From contig NZ_WBXO01000005.1 of NCBI RefSeq assembly GCF_008933955.1, positions 62,001 through 126,000 on the forward strand: DNA of 64,000 nucleotides, given 5' to 3'. The position numbers and the translations under genes are program-made. The notes under the pieces were generated by a model that had not been told where the DNA came from, made no database searches, and saw nothing but the letters and a program-made list of their open reading frames with translations. This document shows positions 26,965 to 35,310 of this stretch, in pieces. The number at the start of each line of letters is the position of its first letter. Position 1 is the first letter of the stretch. This DNA comes from Heliorestis acidaminivorans. Lineage in GTDB: Bacteria; Bacillota; Desulfitobacteriia; Heliobacteriales; Heliobacteriaceae.

Positions 26965-29466
26965 GTGGCAAAAATAAGAGGTTCTAATTCAATCTATAGA
27001 GTAGAACGTAGACTTGCTTCTCAAAATCTATCGGCCCATATTGAACCTCATCGATTTAACTTCTCTTCAACAGAAGAACTAGATTCCTCGGCAACGCCCC
27101 TGATAGGGCAAGATAGAGCAATTCGAGCTCTGGACTTCGGGGTTGCTATTAAAAATCATGGATTTAATATTTTTATAACGGGACCTGTAGGGTCAGGCAA
27201 AATTGACTTTGCTCTGGACAGATTGAAAGAAAAGGCTGAACAGGGAGATGTACCTCCAGATTTACTTTTTGTATATAACTTTCAAGAGCCTTCGAAGCCT
27301 AGCTTAATAACTTTGCCAGCAGGTATGGGCAAAGAATTTCGCGATGACATTGCCTGGTTAACTGATGAGATGGGTAAAGAAGTACGCAAAGCTTTTGAGA
27401 ATGAGAATTTTGAAGAACAGAAAAATGCCTATCTACAGCAAGTAGAAGCGAAGTTATCAGAAGCTTTTCAAGAGATGGAGCAAAAAGCAAAGCTAGAAGG
27501 CTTTGTCTTACAAAAAAGTTCTAATGGGATTTTTACAATTCCTATTAATCATGCCGGCAAAGCTATGACCAAAGAGGAGTTTGAGACATTAGAAGAAGAA
27601 GAACGTCAAGCAATTACAGAGCGAGAAAGGAATCTAGAATCGCAATTAGCTCACATTGTTCGTCGTACTCGCAATTTGCAAAAAGAAACCTCAGGTCATC
27701 TTAGTGATATGGAAAAAGAGACGGCAAAGCAAGCTACTTCTCGTCTCCTTGAGTTATTAGTAGAAAAATATAATGATCAAGAAAAAGTAAAAGCATACCT
27801 GTTTGCTTTTCAAGAAGATATGATACAGCATTTAGATGATCTAAAAAGTGTTCATTCTGATGATGAGACTGTTGAATTACCGCTGTCCATGTCAGCGCTC
27901 AGAAAAATGGGTAAAAAAGATACTACTTCCCGCTATGAAGTAAATATTTTCGTTGAACAGAAGCATCAGCAAGGATCTCCTGTTATTGTTGAAATGAATC
28001 CAACTTATGCTAATTTATTTGGTAAGTTAGAGTATAGTAGTTCTTTCGGAAGTTTTGTTACCGACTTTACCATGTTCAAAGCTGGTGCTATTCACTATGC
28101 TAATGGTGGTTACTTGATATTACCGGTCAAAGAATTGTTAACTGCTCCGGGAGCTTGGGAATCTCTGAAAAGAGTGCTCAAAAAAAGAGAGATGATTATA
28201 GAGAATCTCAGTAATCAACTGGGCTTGTCTTTGACAGCGACAATTAAACCTGAGGCACTTCCAATTCAAGTAAAAGTTATATTAATTGGCCACCCTAAGC
28301 TATATCATCTTTTGTATCAGCTCGATGAAGATTTTCGTAAACTATTCAAAGTCCCTGTAGACTTTGCCAGCTTTGTAGAGCGTAACGAGATAACAGTAGA
28401 TCAATATGCCATCTATGTTAGTTCAGTATGTAAACGAGAAGGGTTGTTGCCTTTTGATAGTGCCGCTGTTGCTGTTGTCATTAACTATGCTAGTAGGTTA
28501 GCTGGTCATCAGCGTAAATTATCAGTCAATATGGAAGCGTTGAAAGATCTGCTAGTGCAAGCTTCGCTCTGGGCTCAGCTAGACGGTGCGGACCTTGTTA
28601 CGGCAGAGTATGTTCATAAAGCGGTAGAAGAAAAGATCTATCGTGTAAGCCGATTGGAAGAACAAGTGCGCGAATTGATGCAAGAAGGTACTATTATGAT
28701 TGATACGGAAGGCGCAGTTATGGGGCAGGTCAATGGGCTAGCTTTAATGCATGTAGGCGATCATCTCTTTGGAAAACCAAGCCGTATTACGGCAACTATC
28801 TATATGGGTCGAAGTGGCATTGTGAATATAGAACGAGAAACACAGATGAGCGGCCAAAGTCATTCCAAAGGAATTATGATCTTATCTTCATTTTTTGCTT
28901 CTCGTTTTGCCAAGGAAAGGCCGCTTGCTTTTAGTGGTACTCTTACTTTTGAACAGCTTTATGAAGGTGTGGATGGTGACAGCGCTTCTTCTGCTGAACT
29001 TTATGCTCTAATGTCAGCTATTGCAGAAGTACCTATTGATCAGTCTATTGCTGTTACAGGATCTGTAAATCAGAAAGGTGAGATTCAGCCTATTGGGGGC
29101 GTCAATGAGAAGATTGAAAGCTTTTTCCGCCTCTGTGAGCAACGTGGGCTAAGAGGTGATGAAGGCGTTATTATACCTGTACAAAACAAGGCCCATCTTA
29201 TGTTGCATCGAGATGTTATTAAGGCTGTGGAAGAAGAGCGCTTTCATATCTATGGAGTTAAAAACATCGATGAAGGTATGGAGATTTTAACAGGCCTAGA
29301 AGCAGGTACAGCAAGCACTGATGGCACTTATCCTGACGATACTATCAACGGTATGGTTGCCCAAAAACTACAGGCGCTCAATGATAAATGGCGTAAAATT
29401 AATCTTACAGGTACAAAGACAAGTAGCAAAAAAGAAGTAGCTCCTAAGAAACCCAAAAAACGTTAA
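26965..29466 (+). CDS. Lon-type ATP-binding protease (AAA_32 plus Lon C-domain)
   Basis: The 833-residue protein differs from LonA and LonB. Its N-terminal part carries ITGPVGSGKID (about residues 71-81), where the Ser/Thr normally following the Walker A Lys is Ile, then a long charged coiled-coil region (about 150-290), an AAA_32-type core, and a C-terminal Lon protease domain with Ser673 (DGDSASSAE) and Lys716 (GGVNEK), 43 residues apart as in Lon. The protease dyad therefore looks intact, while nucleotide binding may be altered. GTG start after AGAGGGGGT. The terminal tail is Lys-rich. Members of this family are widespread but their substrates are poorly known. Confidence 0.85.
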   Translation: MAKIRGSNSIYRVERRLASQNLSAHIEPHRFNFSSTEELDSSATPLIGQDRAIRALDFGVAIKNHGFNIFITGPVGSGKIDFALDRLKEKAEQGDVPPDLLFVYNFQEPSKPSLITLPAGMGKEFRDDIAWLTDEMGKEVRKAFENENFEEQKNAYLQQVEAKLSEAFQEMEQKAKLEGFVLQKSSNGIFTIPINHAGKAMTKEEFETLEEEERQAITERERNLESQLAHIVRRTRNLQKETSGHLSDMEKETAKQATSRLLELLVEKYNDQEKVKAYLFAFQEDMIQHLDDLKSVHSDDETVELPLSMSALRKMGKKDTTSRYEVNIFVEQKHQQGSPVIVEMNPTYANLFGKLEYSSSFGSFVTDFTMFKAGAIHYANGGYLILPVKELLTAPGAWESLKRVLKKREMIIENLSNQLGLSLTATIKPEALPIQVKVILIGHPKLYHLLYQLDEDFRKLFKVPVDFASFVERNEITVDQYAIYVSSVCKREGLLPFDSAAVAVVINYASRLAGHQRKLSVNMEALKDLLVQASLWAQLDGADLVTAEYVHKAVEEKIYRVSRLEEQVRELMQEGTIMIDTEGAVMGQVNGLALMHVGDHLFGKPSRITATIYMGRSGIVNIERETQMSGQSHSKGIMILSSFFASRFAKERPLAFSGTLTFEQLYEGVDGDSASSAELYALMSAIAEVPIDQSIAVTGSVNQKGEIQPIGGVNEKIESFFRLCEQRGLRGDEGVIIPVQNKAHLMLHRDVIKAVEEERFHIYGVKNIDEGMEILTGLEAGTASTDGTYPDDTINGMVAQKLQALNDKWRKINLTGTKTSSKKEVAPKKPKKR

Positions 29467-29533
29467 AAAGATAGTGAGCTATCCTTGGTGCGAGTACCTT
29501 TGGTAGCAGTTTAATGGTGGTCAAACTATGAAA

Positions 29534-29565
29534 AAACCCTGGAGAATCAACTTCTTCCAGGGTTT
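29534..29565 (-). terminator. Terminator of the minus-strand small-gene pair
   Basis: On the minus strand AAACCCTGGA/TCCAGGGTTT form a hairpin followed at once by T-rich sequence; the stop codon of the 58-residue gene lies in its first arm. On the plus strand the same stem is followed by TACTTTTC and could also end the Lon-like transcript. Confidence 0.8.
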
Positions 29566-29740
29566 ACTTTTCTTTACTTCGATGGGGACCAGGGTCACTA
29601 GGTTTATCAACAGCTGGTTGCTCATCAATGAGAAGATCATGGCCAAGGTTGTTGGCTTCCTCTGTTAGAGCTAAGTGGTCTAGCTCAGTAAAACCACCAG
29701 TTGCTTCAAAAGTACTTTTTTCTTTTTTACCAGGTTTCAA
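29564..29740 (-). CDS. Small acidic protein of unknown function, 58 residues
   Basis: Read on the minus strand, a TTG start follows AGGAGG by six bases. The product begins MKPGKKEKSTFEATGGF, has a central acidic stretch (TELDHLALTEEANNLGHD) and ends in DPGPHRSKEK. It has no hydrophobic segment. It overlaps the upstream 39-residue gene by 14 bases and its stop lies in the terminator stem. Perfectly placed binding site, start overlap and terminator make it a convincing gene although it is short. I do not recognise the family; size and charge recall small spore-associated proteins, which is speculation. Confidence 0.65.
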   Translation of the reverse strand: MKPGKKEKSTFEATGGFTELDHLALTEEANNLGHDLLIDEQPAVDKPSDPGPHRSKEK

Positions 29741-29846
29741 TTTCTACCTCCTCTTCGAAGGTATCGTCAATGTTATTCTTTTTCTTTTCATGGAGATCAT
29801 CATTTTTTGTGAAATCGTCATTGCTGGGAATGATATGATAAGGCAA
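29727..29846 (-). CDS. Very small acidic protein, 39 residues, first gene of the minus-strand pair
   Basis: A TTG start at 29846 lies about nine bases after AGGAGGT on the minus strand. The product begins MPYHIIPSNDDF and ends TFEEEVEIETW, with a Lys cluster between; more than a third of its residues are acidic. It overlaps the 58-residue gene by 14 bases, so the second gene is likely translated by coupling. An inverted repeat lies just upstream. No family is recognised. Confidence 0.5.
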   Translation of the reverse strand: MPYHIIPSNDDFTKNDDLHEKKKNNIDDTFEEEVEIETW

Positions 29847-29868
29847 GAATGGTGCACCTCCTTTGTGA

Positions 29869-29892
29869 CTTACAGCTAGCATGTGCTGTAAG
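29869..29892. repeat. 8-bp inverted repeat upstream of the minus-strand pair
   Basis: CTTACAGC, eight bases, then GCTGTAAG. It lies just upstream of the binding site of the 39-residue gene and could be an operator or leader hairpin. Confidence 0.5.
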
Positions 29893-29980
29893 CGTGATAA
29901 TCATACTCCTACAAGGAATTTAAATAGTAAAGTTGACAATTCTTCATTAATAGCAAATCAACTGTTACGCAAATATACTA

Positions 29981-30010
29981 TTGAAAAGAATAACCCCCTA
30001 GGGGTATAAT
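29981..30010 (+). promoter_or_regulatory. Sigma-A promoter of the FmdB-like gene
   Basis: TTGAAA (29981-29986), 18-base spacer and a perfect TATAAT (30005-30010). The spacer contains the G-tract palindrome listed separately. Confidence 0.72.
29993..30005. promoter_or_regulatory. G-tract palindrome, candidate CsoR/CstR/FrmR-family operator
   Basis: ACCCC-CTA-GGGGT sits between the -35 and -10 boxes, touching the -10. CsoR-family repressors (Cu+, persulfide, aldehyde or Ni sensors) bind A/T-flanked C-tract/G-tract palindromes overlapping promoters. Family assignment is from resemblance only; no such regulator gene is in this window. Confidence 0.4.
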
Positions 30011-30077
30011 AAGAACTGTGAAAAGCAAACTATCAATTAACTAAGCTATTCTTTAGTTTAGAAGGGAGGCGTTACAC

Positions 30078-30272
30078 ATGCCTATGTATGAATATCGTTG
30101 TATACAATGCACTCATCTTTTTACCATGTTACGCTCCTTTGACGATCGAGATGGACAAATTCTTTGTCCCCATTGTCAATCAGATCGAGTTAGACGGTTA
30201 ATCAGCTCTTTTGCAAGCACTAATTCTTCTTCCGGCAATAATAATTGCGGTGGAGGCGGATTTTTCCGGTGA
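30078..30272 (+). CDS. FmdB-family zinc ribbon protein
   Basis: The 64-residue protein has the FmdB-type N-terminus MPMYEYRCIQCTHLF with two CxxC knuckles (CIQC and CPHC), then a Ser/Asn/Gly-rich tail with one extra Cys. The family is named for a putative regulator of amide/formamidase genes in Methylophilus, but most members are unassigned. GAAGGGAGG precedes the ATG. Its promoter carries a possible metal- or sulfur-responsive operator, and it converges on cooS. Confidence 0.85.
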   Translation: MPMYEYRCIQCTHLFTMLRSFDDRDGQILCPHCQSDRVRRLISSFASTNSSSGNNNCGGGGFFR

Positions 30273-30399
30273 GGCTAAGCTTTAGGGAGCCAGTTTGGTT
30301 CCTTTCGCCAACATGAAGAAGTAAAGCAGAAGTAAACCATTTTTCTAATAATGCTATGTTCTTACCCAATTTGGGTTTGTCATAACTCCCTCTATGTAA

Positions 30400-30432
30400 G
30401 CCTCCAGAGTTTTCTGGAGGCATCTTTTTTTA
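30400..30432 (+). terminator. Rho-independent terminator after the FmdB-like gene
   Basis: GCCTCCAGA with TCTGGAGGC around GTTT, then ATC and a run of T. It lies between the convergent FmdB-like and cooS genes. Confidence 0.85.
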
Positions 30433-30448
30433 ACTTAAGGTCAATTGC

Positions 30449-32665
30449 TTAATGAACTTGTAAAGAAGATAGTCCTAGAGCTTTTCTTTTCGTTTCAATT
30501 TCGTTGATATAGATTTGGACTGTTTTTTCAGCATCGAGCTCTACAACTACTTTACCTAAGCCTAACTCGGCTGTTGTTTCCGTCAGCGTTTTGACAACTA
30601 CGTCACTGCCTGTAATAGATGGAACTGGCGCCACATGGACCATCCAACCTAAGGCTATGGCTGTACAAGCATCGGCTACTGCTTTTTGTTCTAGATATTC
30701 TGGTGCTCCAATGACAAGAGGTAGCATGTTTGTATCAACGTTGAGGGCATCGGCTAGCTCTTTAGCTGTTAGGGTCATTTTACCAATGTCAACACAAGCA
30801 CCAAAATTAAGAACTGGTGGGATACCAAGAGCTTCACAAACTTTGCGAAGGCCAGGGCCTGCTTCAGCGGCGGCGGCTGGATCTGTTAAGCCGCTGTATT
30901 GCATGACGCTGGAAGTGCAACCGCCTGATAGAACTAGAATGTTGTTTTTGATCAGGCCTTGCGTAATTTTGAAGATATTACTACCACCCTGGCCATACCG
31001 TGCTGTAGTACAACCGACGATAGTTGCAATGCCTCGAATGTTGCCATTGGCGATTTCATCAATAAGAGGTTGGAAAGAGCCTCCTAAGGCGGCTTTTACT
31101 GACTCTGTAGAGAAACCGACCATGCATTTGTCACTTACATAAGGTGGGATATAGACTTGTCTTTTCTCTTCTTTTCTGGCTTTGAAAGAATCGAGGGCCA
31201 TTTGGAGAGCTTTTCTAGCCTGCTCACGCATGATTTCAGGACGGAAGTCAAGCATTTCTGAATCAGGCATGCGAATTACTGGATCGACAGATAACATCTT
31301 GGTGCCGTAGCGTTTGGCGTAAAGTGGCAAGGTAGGTACTGTGCAGTTGTAATCATAAGTCCACAAATCGACTGCACCAGTAGCAAAAAGATATTCTTCA
31401 GAGAGCCATTCACCTTCTTGGTTGCCAAAAGCTTTCAAGTCATGAACGCCGGAATAGTTCATCATCTGCTGTCCTTCACAGACGTGACCTAGCACTTGTA
31501 AACTTTCTGCACCAACTTGCTTTGCTTTTTCCTGCCATTCATCGGAAGAAGCTTCTTCAACAAGTACATGAGCAAAGAGTGGCATATGACCATTGGTGAT
31601 GATATTGACGCGATTTTCCTTAAGCAGGCCCATGTTCTGTTTTTTGATTGTCGGCTGTTGTGTACCCATGAGAATTTCTTGGATAATGTTGAGCATTAAG
31701 AGGCCCTGGTATTCATTGGCAATACCTAAACGTACCGATTTAAGTAGAAAATAGATGGGATCGGCGTTCAGGTTAGTCATGCACATGGTTTGTGCCATAG
31801 CTACTTCGGCATTAGCACCACCAGGGAAGATATCTAGTTTACGCCACAGTTCTTTTCTTTTGGAAGGGGCAAAAGCTTCAGTCGTTTGGGATGGTTCATA
31901 ATGAGGGCGGCAAATGTCAGCAATGACCCAATCAGCAAAATCGGCGGCTAAGTCGTTAATGTTTTTGTTTGTATCGAGACCAGCTAGAGAAGCCCAATGT
32001 TTCAATTTTTCAGGTTCACGGATTTTTAGGCCACTTTCTGGATGGTGAGCGGCCGCTTTGAGAGTACGAGCCGCTTGATGACAGTGATAGACATTGGCGG
32101 CTGTTCCGATGGTAACATGGCGATACATAAAGTTACGTGCTACCATGACATGGGCATCAACACCACAGACACCACGTTGAACTTTGCCAGAGATGCGGCA
32201 AGGACCATTAGCGCAAAGTTGGCAAGACAAACCTTCAACGCAAAATTTACAGCGAACTTTTTCTTGCTCTGTGAAGCGATCGAAAACATTTGTTAAGCCT
32301 TGTTCATGGACGGACTTGTACATAACGCGCATAGCTGGATCGATAATTACGTTGAGTGGATAGCCTTCTTTAGTCTGATCGTCTTTGTGAGCTACATGCT
32401 CTCTTTGCCAGCGGTGCACTTCTCCTGGTGGTGGTGCTACTTTTTCATCAATCATAAACTTAGGAACTTTATCATGGTCATCGTGATGAGCTGATGGGTC
32501 GTTTGTACCTGAAGAGGGATGGCTTGTGGGGGCATGTTCTAGCGTTTTGCCAGGGATGGTAGGATCAGTAGAATGCTGTAGATCTCTAGAAGAATAATCA
32601 CCGGACGGTGTAGGGGCCATCGATTTGCCTTGGCCTTGTCCAGACATTTTTTTGTCGTTGCTCAT
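30449..32665 (-). CDS. cooS: Anaerobic Ni-Fe carbon monoxide dehydrogenase, catalytic subunit, with N-terminal extension
   Basis: It oxidises CO to CO2 (or the reverse) with low-potential electrons. The 738 residues exceed the usual 620-670 by an N-terminal extension of about 100 residues rich in Ser, Pro, Asp and His (HHDDHD near 60-65). C-cluster ligands are all visible: His360 (NGHMP), Cys396 (HVCEGQ), Cys441 (DYNCT), Cys552 (GCTTA), Cys583 (GGCTSS) and Cys624 (GACVD), as is the catalytic Lys661 (EQKAVA). B-cluster cysteines are 148, 151, 156 and 167. The D-cluster pair is Cys139 and Cys142 (CxxC) instead of the wider spacing of Carboxydothermus CODH-II. By manual alignment the position of CODH-II His93 is Asn191. 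AAGGAG precedes the ATG. No cooF, cooC or acetyl-CoA synthase gene is adjacent. Confidence 0.93.
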   Translation of the reverse strand: MSNDKKMSGQGQGKSMAPTPSGDYSSRDLQHSTDPTIPGKTLEHAPTSHPSSGTNDPSAHHDDHDKVPKFMIDEKVAPPPGEVHRWQREHVAHKDDQTKEGYPLNVIIDPAMRVMYKSVHEQGLTNVFDRFTEQEKVRCKFCVEGLSCQLCANGPCRISGKVQRGVCGVDAHVMVARNFMYRHVTIGTAANVYHCHQAARTLKAAAHHPESGLKIREPEKLKHWASLAGLDTNKNINDLAADFADWVIADICRPHYEPSQTTEAFAPSKRKELWRKLDIFPGGANAEVAMAQTMCMTNLNADPIYFLLKSVRLGIANEYQGLLMLNIIQEILMGTQQPTIKKQNMGLLKENRVNIITNGHMPLFAHVLVEEASSDEWQEKAKQVGAESLQVLGHVCEGQQMMNYSGVHDLKAFGNQEGEWLSEEYLFATGAVDLWTYDYNCTVPTLPLYAKRYGTKMLSVDPVIRMPDSEMLDFRPEIMREQARKALQMALDSFKARKEEKRQVYIPPYVSDKCMVGFSTESVKAALGGSFQPLIDEIANGNIRGIATIVGCTTARYGQGGSNIFKITQGLIKNNILVLSGGCTSSVMQYSGLTDPAAAAEAGPGLRKVCEALGIPPVLNFGACVDIGKMTLTAKELADALNVDTNMLPLVIGAPEYLEQKAVADACTAIALGWMVHVAPVPSITGSDVVVKTLTETTAELGLGKVVVELDAEKTVQIYINEIETKRKALGLSSLQVH

Positions 32666-32729
32666 TAAGCCGACTCCTTATTATCTTATTGCTTATTGAA
32701 TCAGGAATTTTAATGGCAAAAATTTTTAG

Positions 32730-32763
32730 AAAGACCGAGGGAAGAGCTTCCCCGGTCTTTTTA
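32730..32763. terminator. Hairpin between cooS and the Q/G/S/M-rich gene
   Basis: AAAGACCG-A-GGGAAG pairs with CTTCCC-CGGTCTTT (one bulge). A T-run follows on the plus strand; on the minus strand, the direction of both flanking genes, only TTTCTAAAAATTTTT follows. It probably separates the two minus-strand genes. Confidence 0.55.
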
Positions 32764-32828
32764 TATAGGAATGTTTCCGTGATAAATAAGGATCTTTCCC
32801 TAACAAATAAAGATATTTTAATAAAAAG

Positions 32829-33506
32829 TTAAAAGCTACCAAAAGGATTTTGGTTAGACTTGTAAACTGAAGGACTGTAATCTCCACTAATGGAGCCAGT
32901 AGTACCTGCTCCAAAAGTGTTTTGTTGACCATAGCCACTACTTTGACCCATAGATATTGGTGAAGTATAAGAAGAACCAGAACCACCGATCATGGATGTG
33001 GAAGTAAAGGGTTGACTCATAGTTGAGCTACCAAAGTTCATTGAACCAATGGGAGAAGTACTTCCCATACCAATATTAGAAGTGCTCATGCCAATTCCTG
33101 AAGAGCCCATACCCATACCGGAGGTGCCCATACCTGTTCCCATTGTGTTAGTACCCATAGTTGTTGTATAAGGACTCATAGTTTGTGTACTTGTTCCAAA
33201 AGTTGGCGTATCACCACTGATACCAGTAGTACCATAACCACTAGTGCTATAACCTGTAGTGCTATAAGGCGATGTTGAAGTCATTACTTGAGAATGACTG
33301 GCTAAAGACTGCAATTGTTGTGTCATTTGAGAGCACATATTTTGTACTTGTCGAAGTTGGCCGCTGACTTGGCTTTCGCTTTGAGCAATGGAGGTCAGTT
33401 GTTGTTGATTACGACGCTCTGATTGTTCCATTTGGTTAACCATGGACTCAACCTGGCGTAACTGAGATTGAAGACTTTGAATTTGCTGTTGCATAAAGGC
33501 ATCCAT
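32829..33506 (-). CDS. Coiled-coil plus Gly/Ser/Thr/Met-rich low-complexity protein
   Basis: Residues of about 1-70 are a Gln-rich predicted coiled coil (QQQIQSLQSQLRQVESMV). The rest (about 75-225) is low-complexity sequence in loose repeats built from Gly, Ser, Thr, Met and Tyr, such as GMGSSGIGMSTSNIGMGS, without charge until the tail. No signal peptide is evident. A strong AAGGAGG site precedes the ATG. The design, an oligomerising stalk plus a flexible sticky tail, recalls spore-coat or surface-layer proteins, but I do not recognise a family. It is transcribed away from the Ter island. Confidence 0.7.
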   Translation of the reverse strand: MDAFMQQQIQSLQSQLRQVESMVNQMEQSERRNQQQLTSIAQSESQVSGQLRQVQNMCSQMTQQLQSLASHSQVMTSTSPYSTTGYSTSGYGTTGISGDTPTFGTSTQTMSPYTTTMGTNTMGTGMGTSGMGMGSSGIGMSTSNIGMGSTSPIGSMNFGSSTMSQPFTSTSMIGGSGSSYTSPISMGQSSGYGQQNTFGAGTTGSISGDYSPSVYKSNQNPFGSF

Positions 33507-33620
33507 TTTTTGAATTCCTCCTTGGTTATAATGAGATATCTATAGTTAAATCTCCCCTTATGGAAGGGCTTGTAATCGAGGAGGATAATGGAAATTATGT
33601 TGCTTTGATGCAAACCTGGA

Positions 33621-33656
33621 GGATGCCTTAGCTCGTTTGCTAAGGCATCCACCGTT
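33621..33656 (+). terminator. Perfect 12-bp hairpin with downstream T-run, no obvious upstream gene
   Basis: GGATGCCTTAGC (33621-33632) pairs exactly with GCTAAGGCATCC (33639-33650); ACCGTTTTT follows on the plus strand. No plus-strand gene lies upstream, so it could end an unannotated small RNA or antisense transcript. Confidence 0.5.
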
Positions 33657-33881
33657 TTTCTTCACAAGTTACTTGGCGTAAAAGTATGCTTATCCTAAGT
33701 AAAGTTGTTGTGCTAATGGCACCACCACAGCGCTTCTAATTTTTTGAGTTCAAAGATACCTATTATCTAGGTGTCTCAGACTGAAGATGAAGCCCATCTC
33801 ATTGGAGAATTGTATGGAAAAAGATAAACAGAGAGTTAGTTCAAAAAATGGTTAAAAATGTCGAATAACTTTTGGCTATAC

Positions 33882-33910
33882 TTGAATTTTTCGCTGATTT
33901 TATTTATAAT
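33882..33910 (+). promoter_or_regulatory. Sigma-A promoter of the Ter island
   Basis: TTGAAT (33882-33887), a 17-base spacer and a perfect TATAAT (33905-33910). The transcript would have a leader of about 95 bases before the TTG start of the first terD. Confidence 0.75.
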
Positions 33911-34010
33911 AGTGTGAAGCGGTATTTTAACAGGCCCTGTTCATGATCGGGCAAGTGCTTTTTTTGAAATACTTTTCTTTCTGGAAAAACCGTTATAGGA
34001 GGGTAATAGG

Positions 34011-34610
34011 TTGACGATTAACCTCAAAAAAGGTCAGAAGGTTGATTTGACCAAAGGTGCTTCAGGAATCTCAGAACTTATCGTCGGACTAGGCTGGGAT
34101 CCCGTCAAAAAGTCGGGCGGTGGTTTGTTATCAGGATTGTTCGGCGGCGGTGGCGGTCAAGATATTGATTGTGATGCTTCTGTGTTGATGTTACAGGAAG
34201 GTGATCGCCTCCATGAAGCGGTTTACTTTGGCCAATTGAAGAGCAAATGCAAAAGTGTCGTTCATACTGGCGATAACTTAACAGGAGATGGCGATGGGGA
34301 CGACGAACAAATTTTTGTTTCATTGAACAAAATACCTTCGTCCATACATAAGCTTGTCTTCGTTGTTAATATCTATCAAGCTGTTCAGCGCAAGCAAGAT
34401 TTTGGTATGATTCAAAATGCTTTCATTCGTATTGTTAATAAAAATAACAACGTGGAACTATGCCGTTATGACTTGACAGAGAATTATAGCAAACAAACGG
34501 CGCTGATAGCAGGAGAAGTCTATCGCTATCAAGGTGAATGGAAGTTTGCCGCAATTGGACAAGGTACAACAGATCCATCTCTAAAAGAGCTAGCGAGCCG
34601 TTATTCCTAA
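34011..34610 (+). CDS. terD: TerD-family Ca2+-binding stress protein (first copy, Gly-loop type)
   Basis: The 199 residues form one TerD domain: [14 protein letters not shown] start, D-x-D-A core ([11 protein letters not shown]), and the Ca2+-binding loop [15 protein letters not shown] (about 85-98). A Gly-rich insertion ([15 protein letters not shown]) separates the first strands, as in a known TerD subtype. TerD proteins bind Ca2+ tightly and are thought to organise membrane-associated stress complexes linked to tellurite, phage and colicin resistance. TTG start after AGGAGGG. First gene of the island, directly under the mapped promoter. Confidence 0.92.
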   Translation: MTINLKKGQKVDLTKGASGISELIVGLGWDPVKKSGGGLLSGLFGGGGGQDIDCDASVLMLQEGDRLHEAVYFGQLKSKCKSVVHTGDNLTGDGDGDDEQIFVSLNKIPSSIHKLVFVVNIYQAVQRKQDFGMIQNAFIRIVNKNNNVELCRYDLTENYSKQTALIAGEVYRYQGEWKFAAIGQGTTDPSLKELASRYS

Positions 34611-34663
34611 CGGTTACGCTCGATCTGCTCTTTGAGATATATTATGTAGGAGGGATTCTTCGT

Positions 34664-35242
34664 ATGGGTATCAGTTTATCCAAAGGTCAAAAAGTTGATT
34701 TAACCAAAGGTAATGCGAGTCTGAAAAAGATTGGGATTGGACTCGGTTGGGACACCAATAAATATGATGGTCAGCATGATTTTGATTTGGATGCCTCCGT
34801 TTTCCTAGTTAGTCCTTCTGGTAAAGTGGAAAACGATAAGAACTTTATTTTTTATAACAATCTGCAAGATCCTTCTGGCGCTGTTGTTCACTCTGGTGAC
34901 AACCGGACCGGTGATGGTGACGGCGATGATGAGTATGTTTCCATTGAACTGGACAAAGTTCCAGAGAACGTTGCCAAGATTGCTTTTACTGTTACCATTC
35001 ATGACGCGCCAGAACGCAGTCAGAATTTTGGACAAGTAAGCAATGCCTACATTCGAGTCATAGACGAAGCGACAAACAATGAACTGATGCGTTTTGATTT
35101 AGGAGAAGATTTCTCTGTTGAGACAGCCGTTGTAGCTGGTGAGTTATATCGTCACCAAGGGGAATGGAAATTTAACGCTATCGGTTCTGGTTTCCAAGGC
35201 GGTTTAGGTGCATTATGTAATAACTACGGTCTAAGCGTATAA
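34664..35242 (+). CDS. terD: TerD-family Ca2+-binding stress protein (canonical copy)
   Basis: A canonical 192-residue Ter[18 protein letters not shown], the DFDLDASVF core, the intact [15 protein letters not shown] Ca2+ loop, NAYIRV, and the ending [18 protein letters not shown]. The frame is open from 34538 inside the previous gene, but ATG 34664 is preceded by AGGAGGG and gives the family N-terminus. It is closest in form to the general stress proteins GSP16/YceD. A hairpin (35260-35294) follows and may lower expression of the next gene. Confidence 0.95.
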   Translation: MGISLSKGQKVDLTKGNASLKKIGIGLGWDTNKYDGQHDFDLDASVFLVSPSGKVENDKNFIFYNNLQDPSGAVVHSGDNRTGDGDGDDEYVSIELDKVPENVAKIAFTVTIHDAPERSQNFGQVSNAYIRVIDEATNNELMRFDLGEDFSVETAVVAGELYRHQGEWKFNAIGSGFQGGLGALCNNYGLSV

Positions 35243-35259
35243 TTGTGTGAACTTTGCGA

Positions 35260-35294
35260 AACAGGGGTGTCTGATGGGCACCCCTGTTTTTCAA
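35260..35294 (+). terminator. Hairpin between the second and third ter genes
   Basis: AACAGGGGTG (35260-35269) and CACCCCTGTT (35281-35290), followed by TTTC. It could be a partial terminator within the operon. Confidence 0.6.
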
Positions 35295-35310
35295 AACTGG
35301 AGGTGATTTT

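Larger units (their letters stand above)
33507..34010. other. Divergent intergenic region upstream of the Ter island
   Basis: This 504-base region separates the minus-strand low-complexity gene from the first terD. It holds a perfect 12-bp hairpin (33621-33650), a sigma-A promoter towards terD (33882-33910) and a small leader stem (GCCC...GGGC) with a T-run near 33932-33966. No further protein gene was seen. Confidence 0.7.

Noticed and set aside
30591-31142. 183-codon plus-strand frame inside cooS
   Set aside because: It is antisense to the well-supported CooS C-terminal domain and has no family pattern.
32726-32986. 86-codon minus-strand frame overlapping the end of the Q/G/S/M-rich gene
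   Set aside because: It runs across the intergenic hairpin and owes its open frame to low-complexity codons.
33926-33970. Attenuator in the terD leader
   Set aside because: The GCCC/GGGC stem has only four pairs and the T-run lies six bases after it; too weak to list as a terminator.
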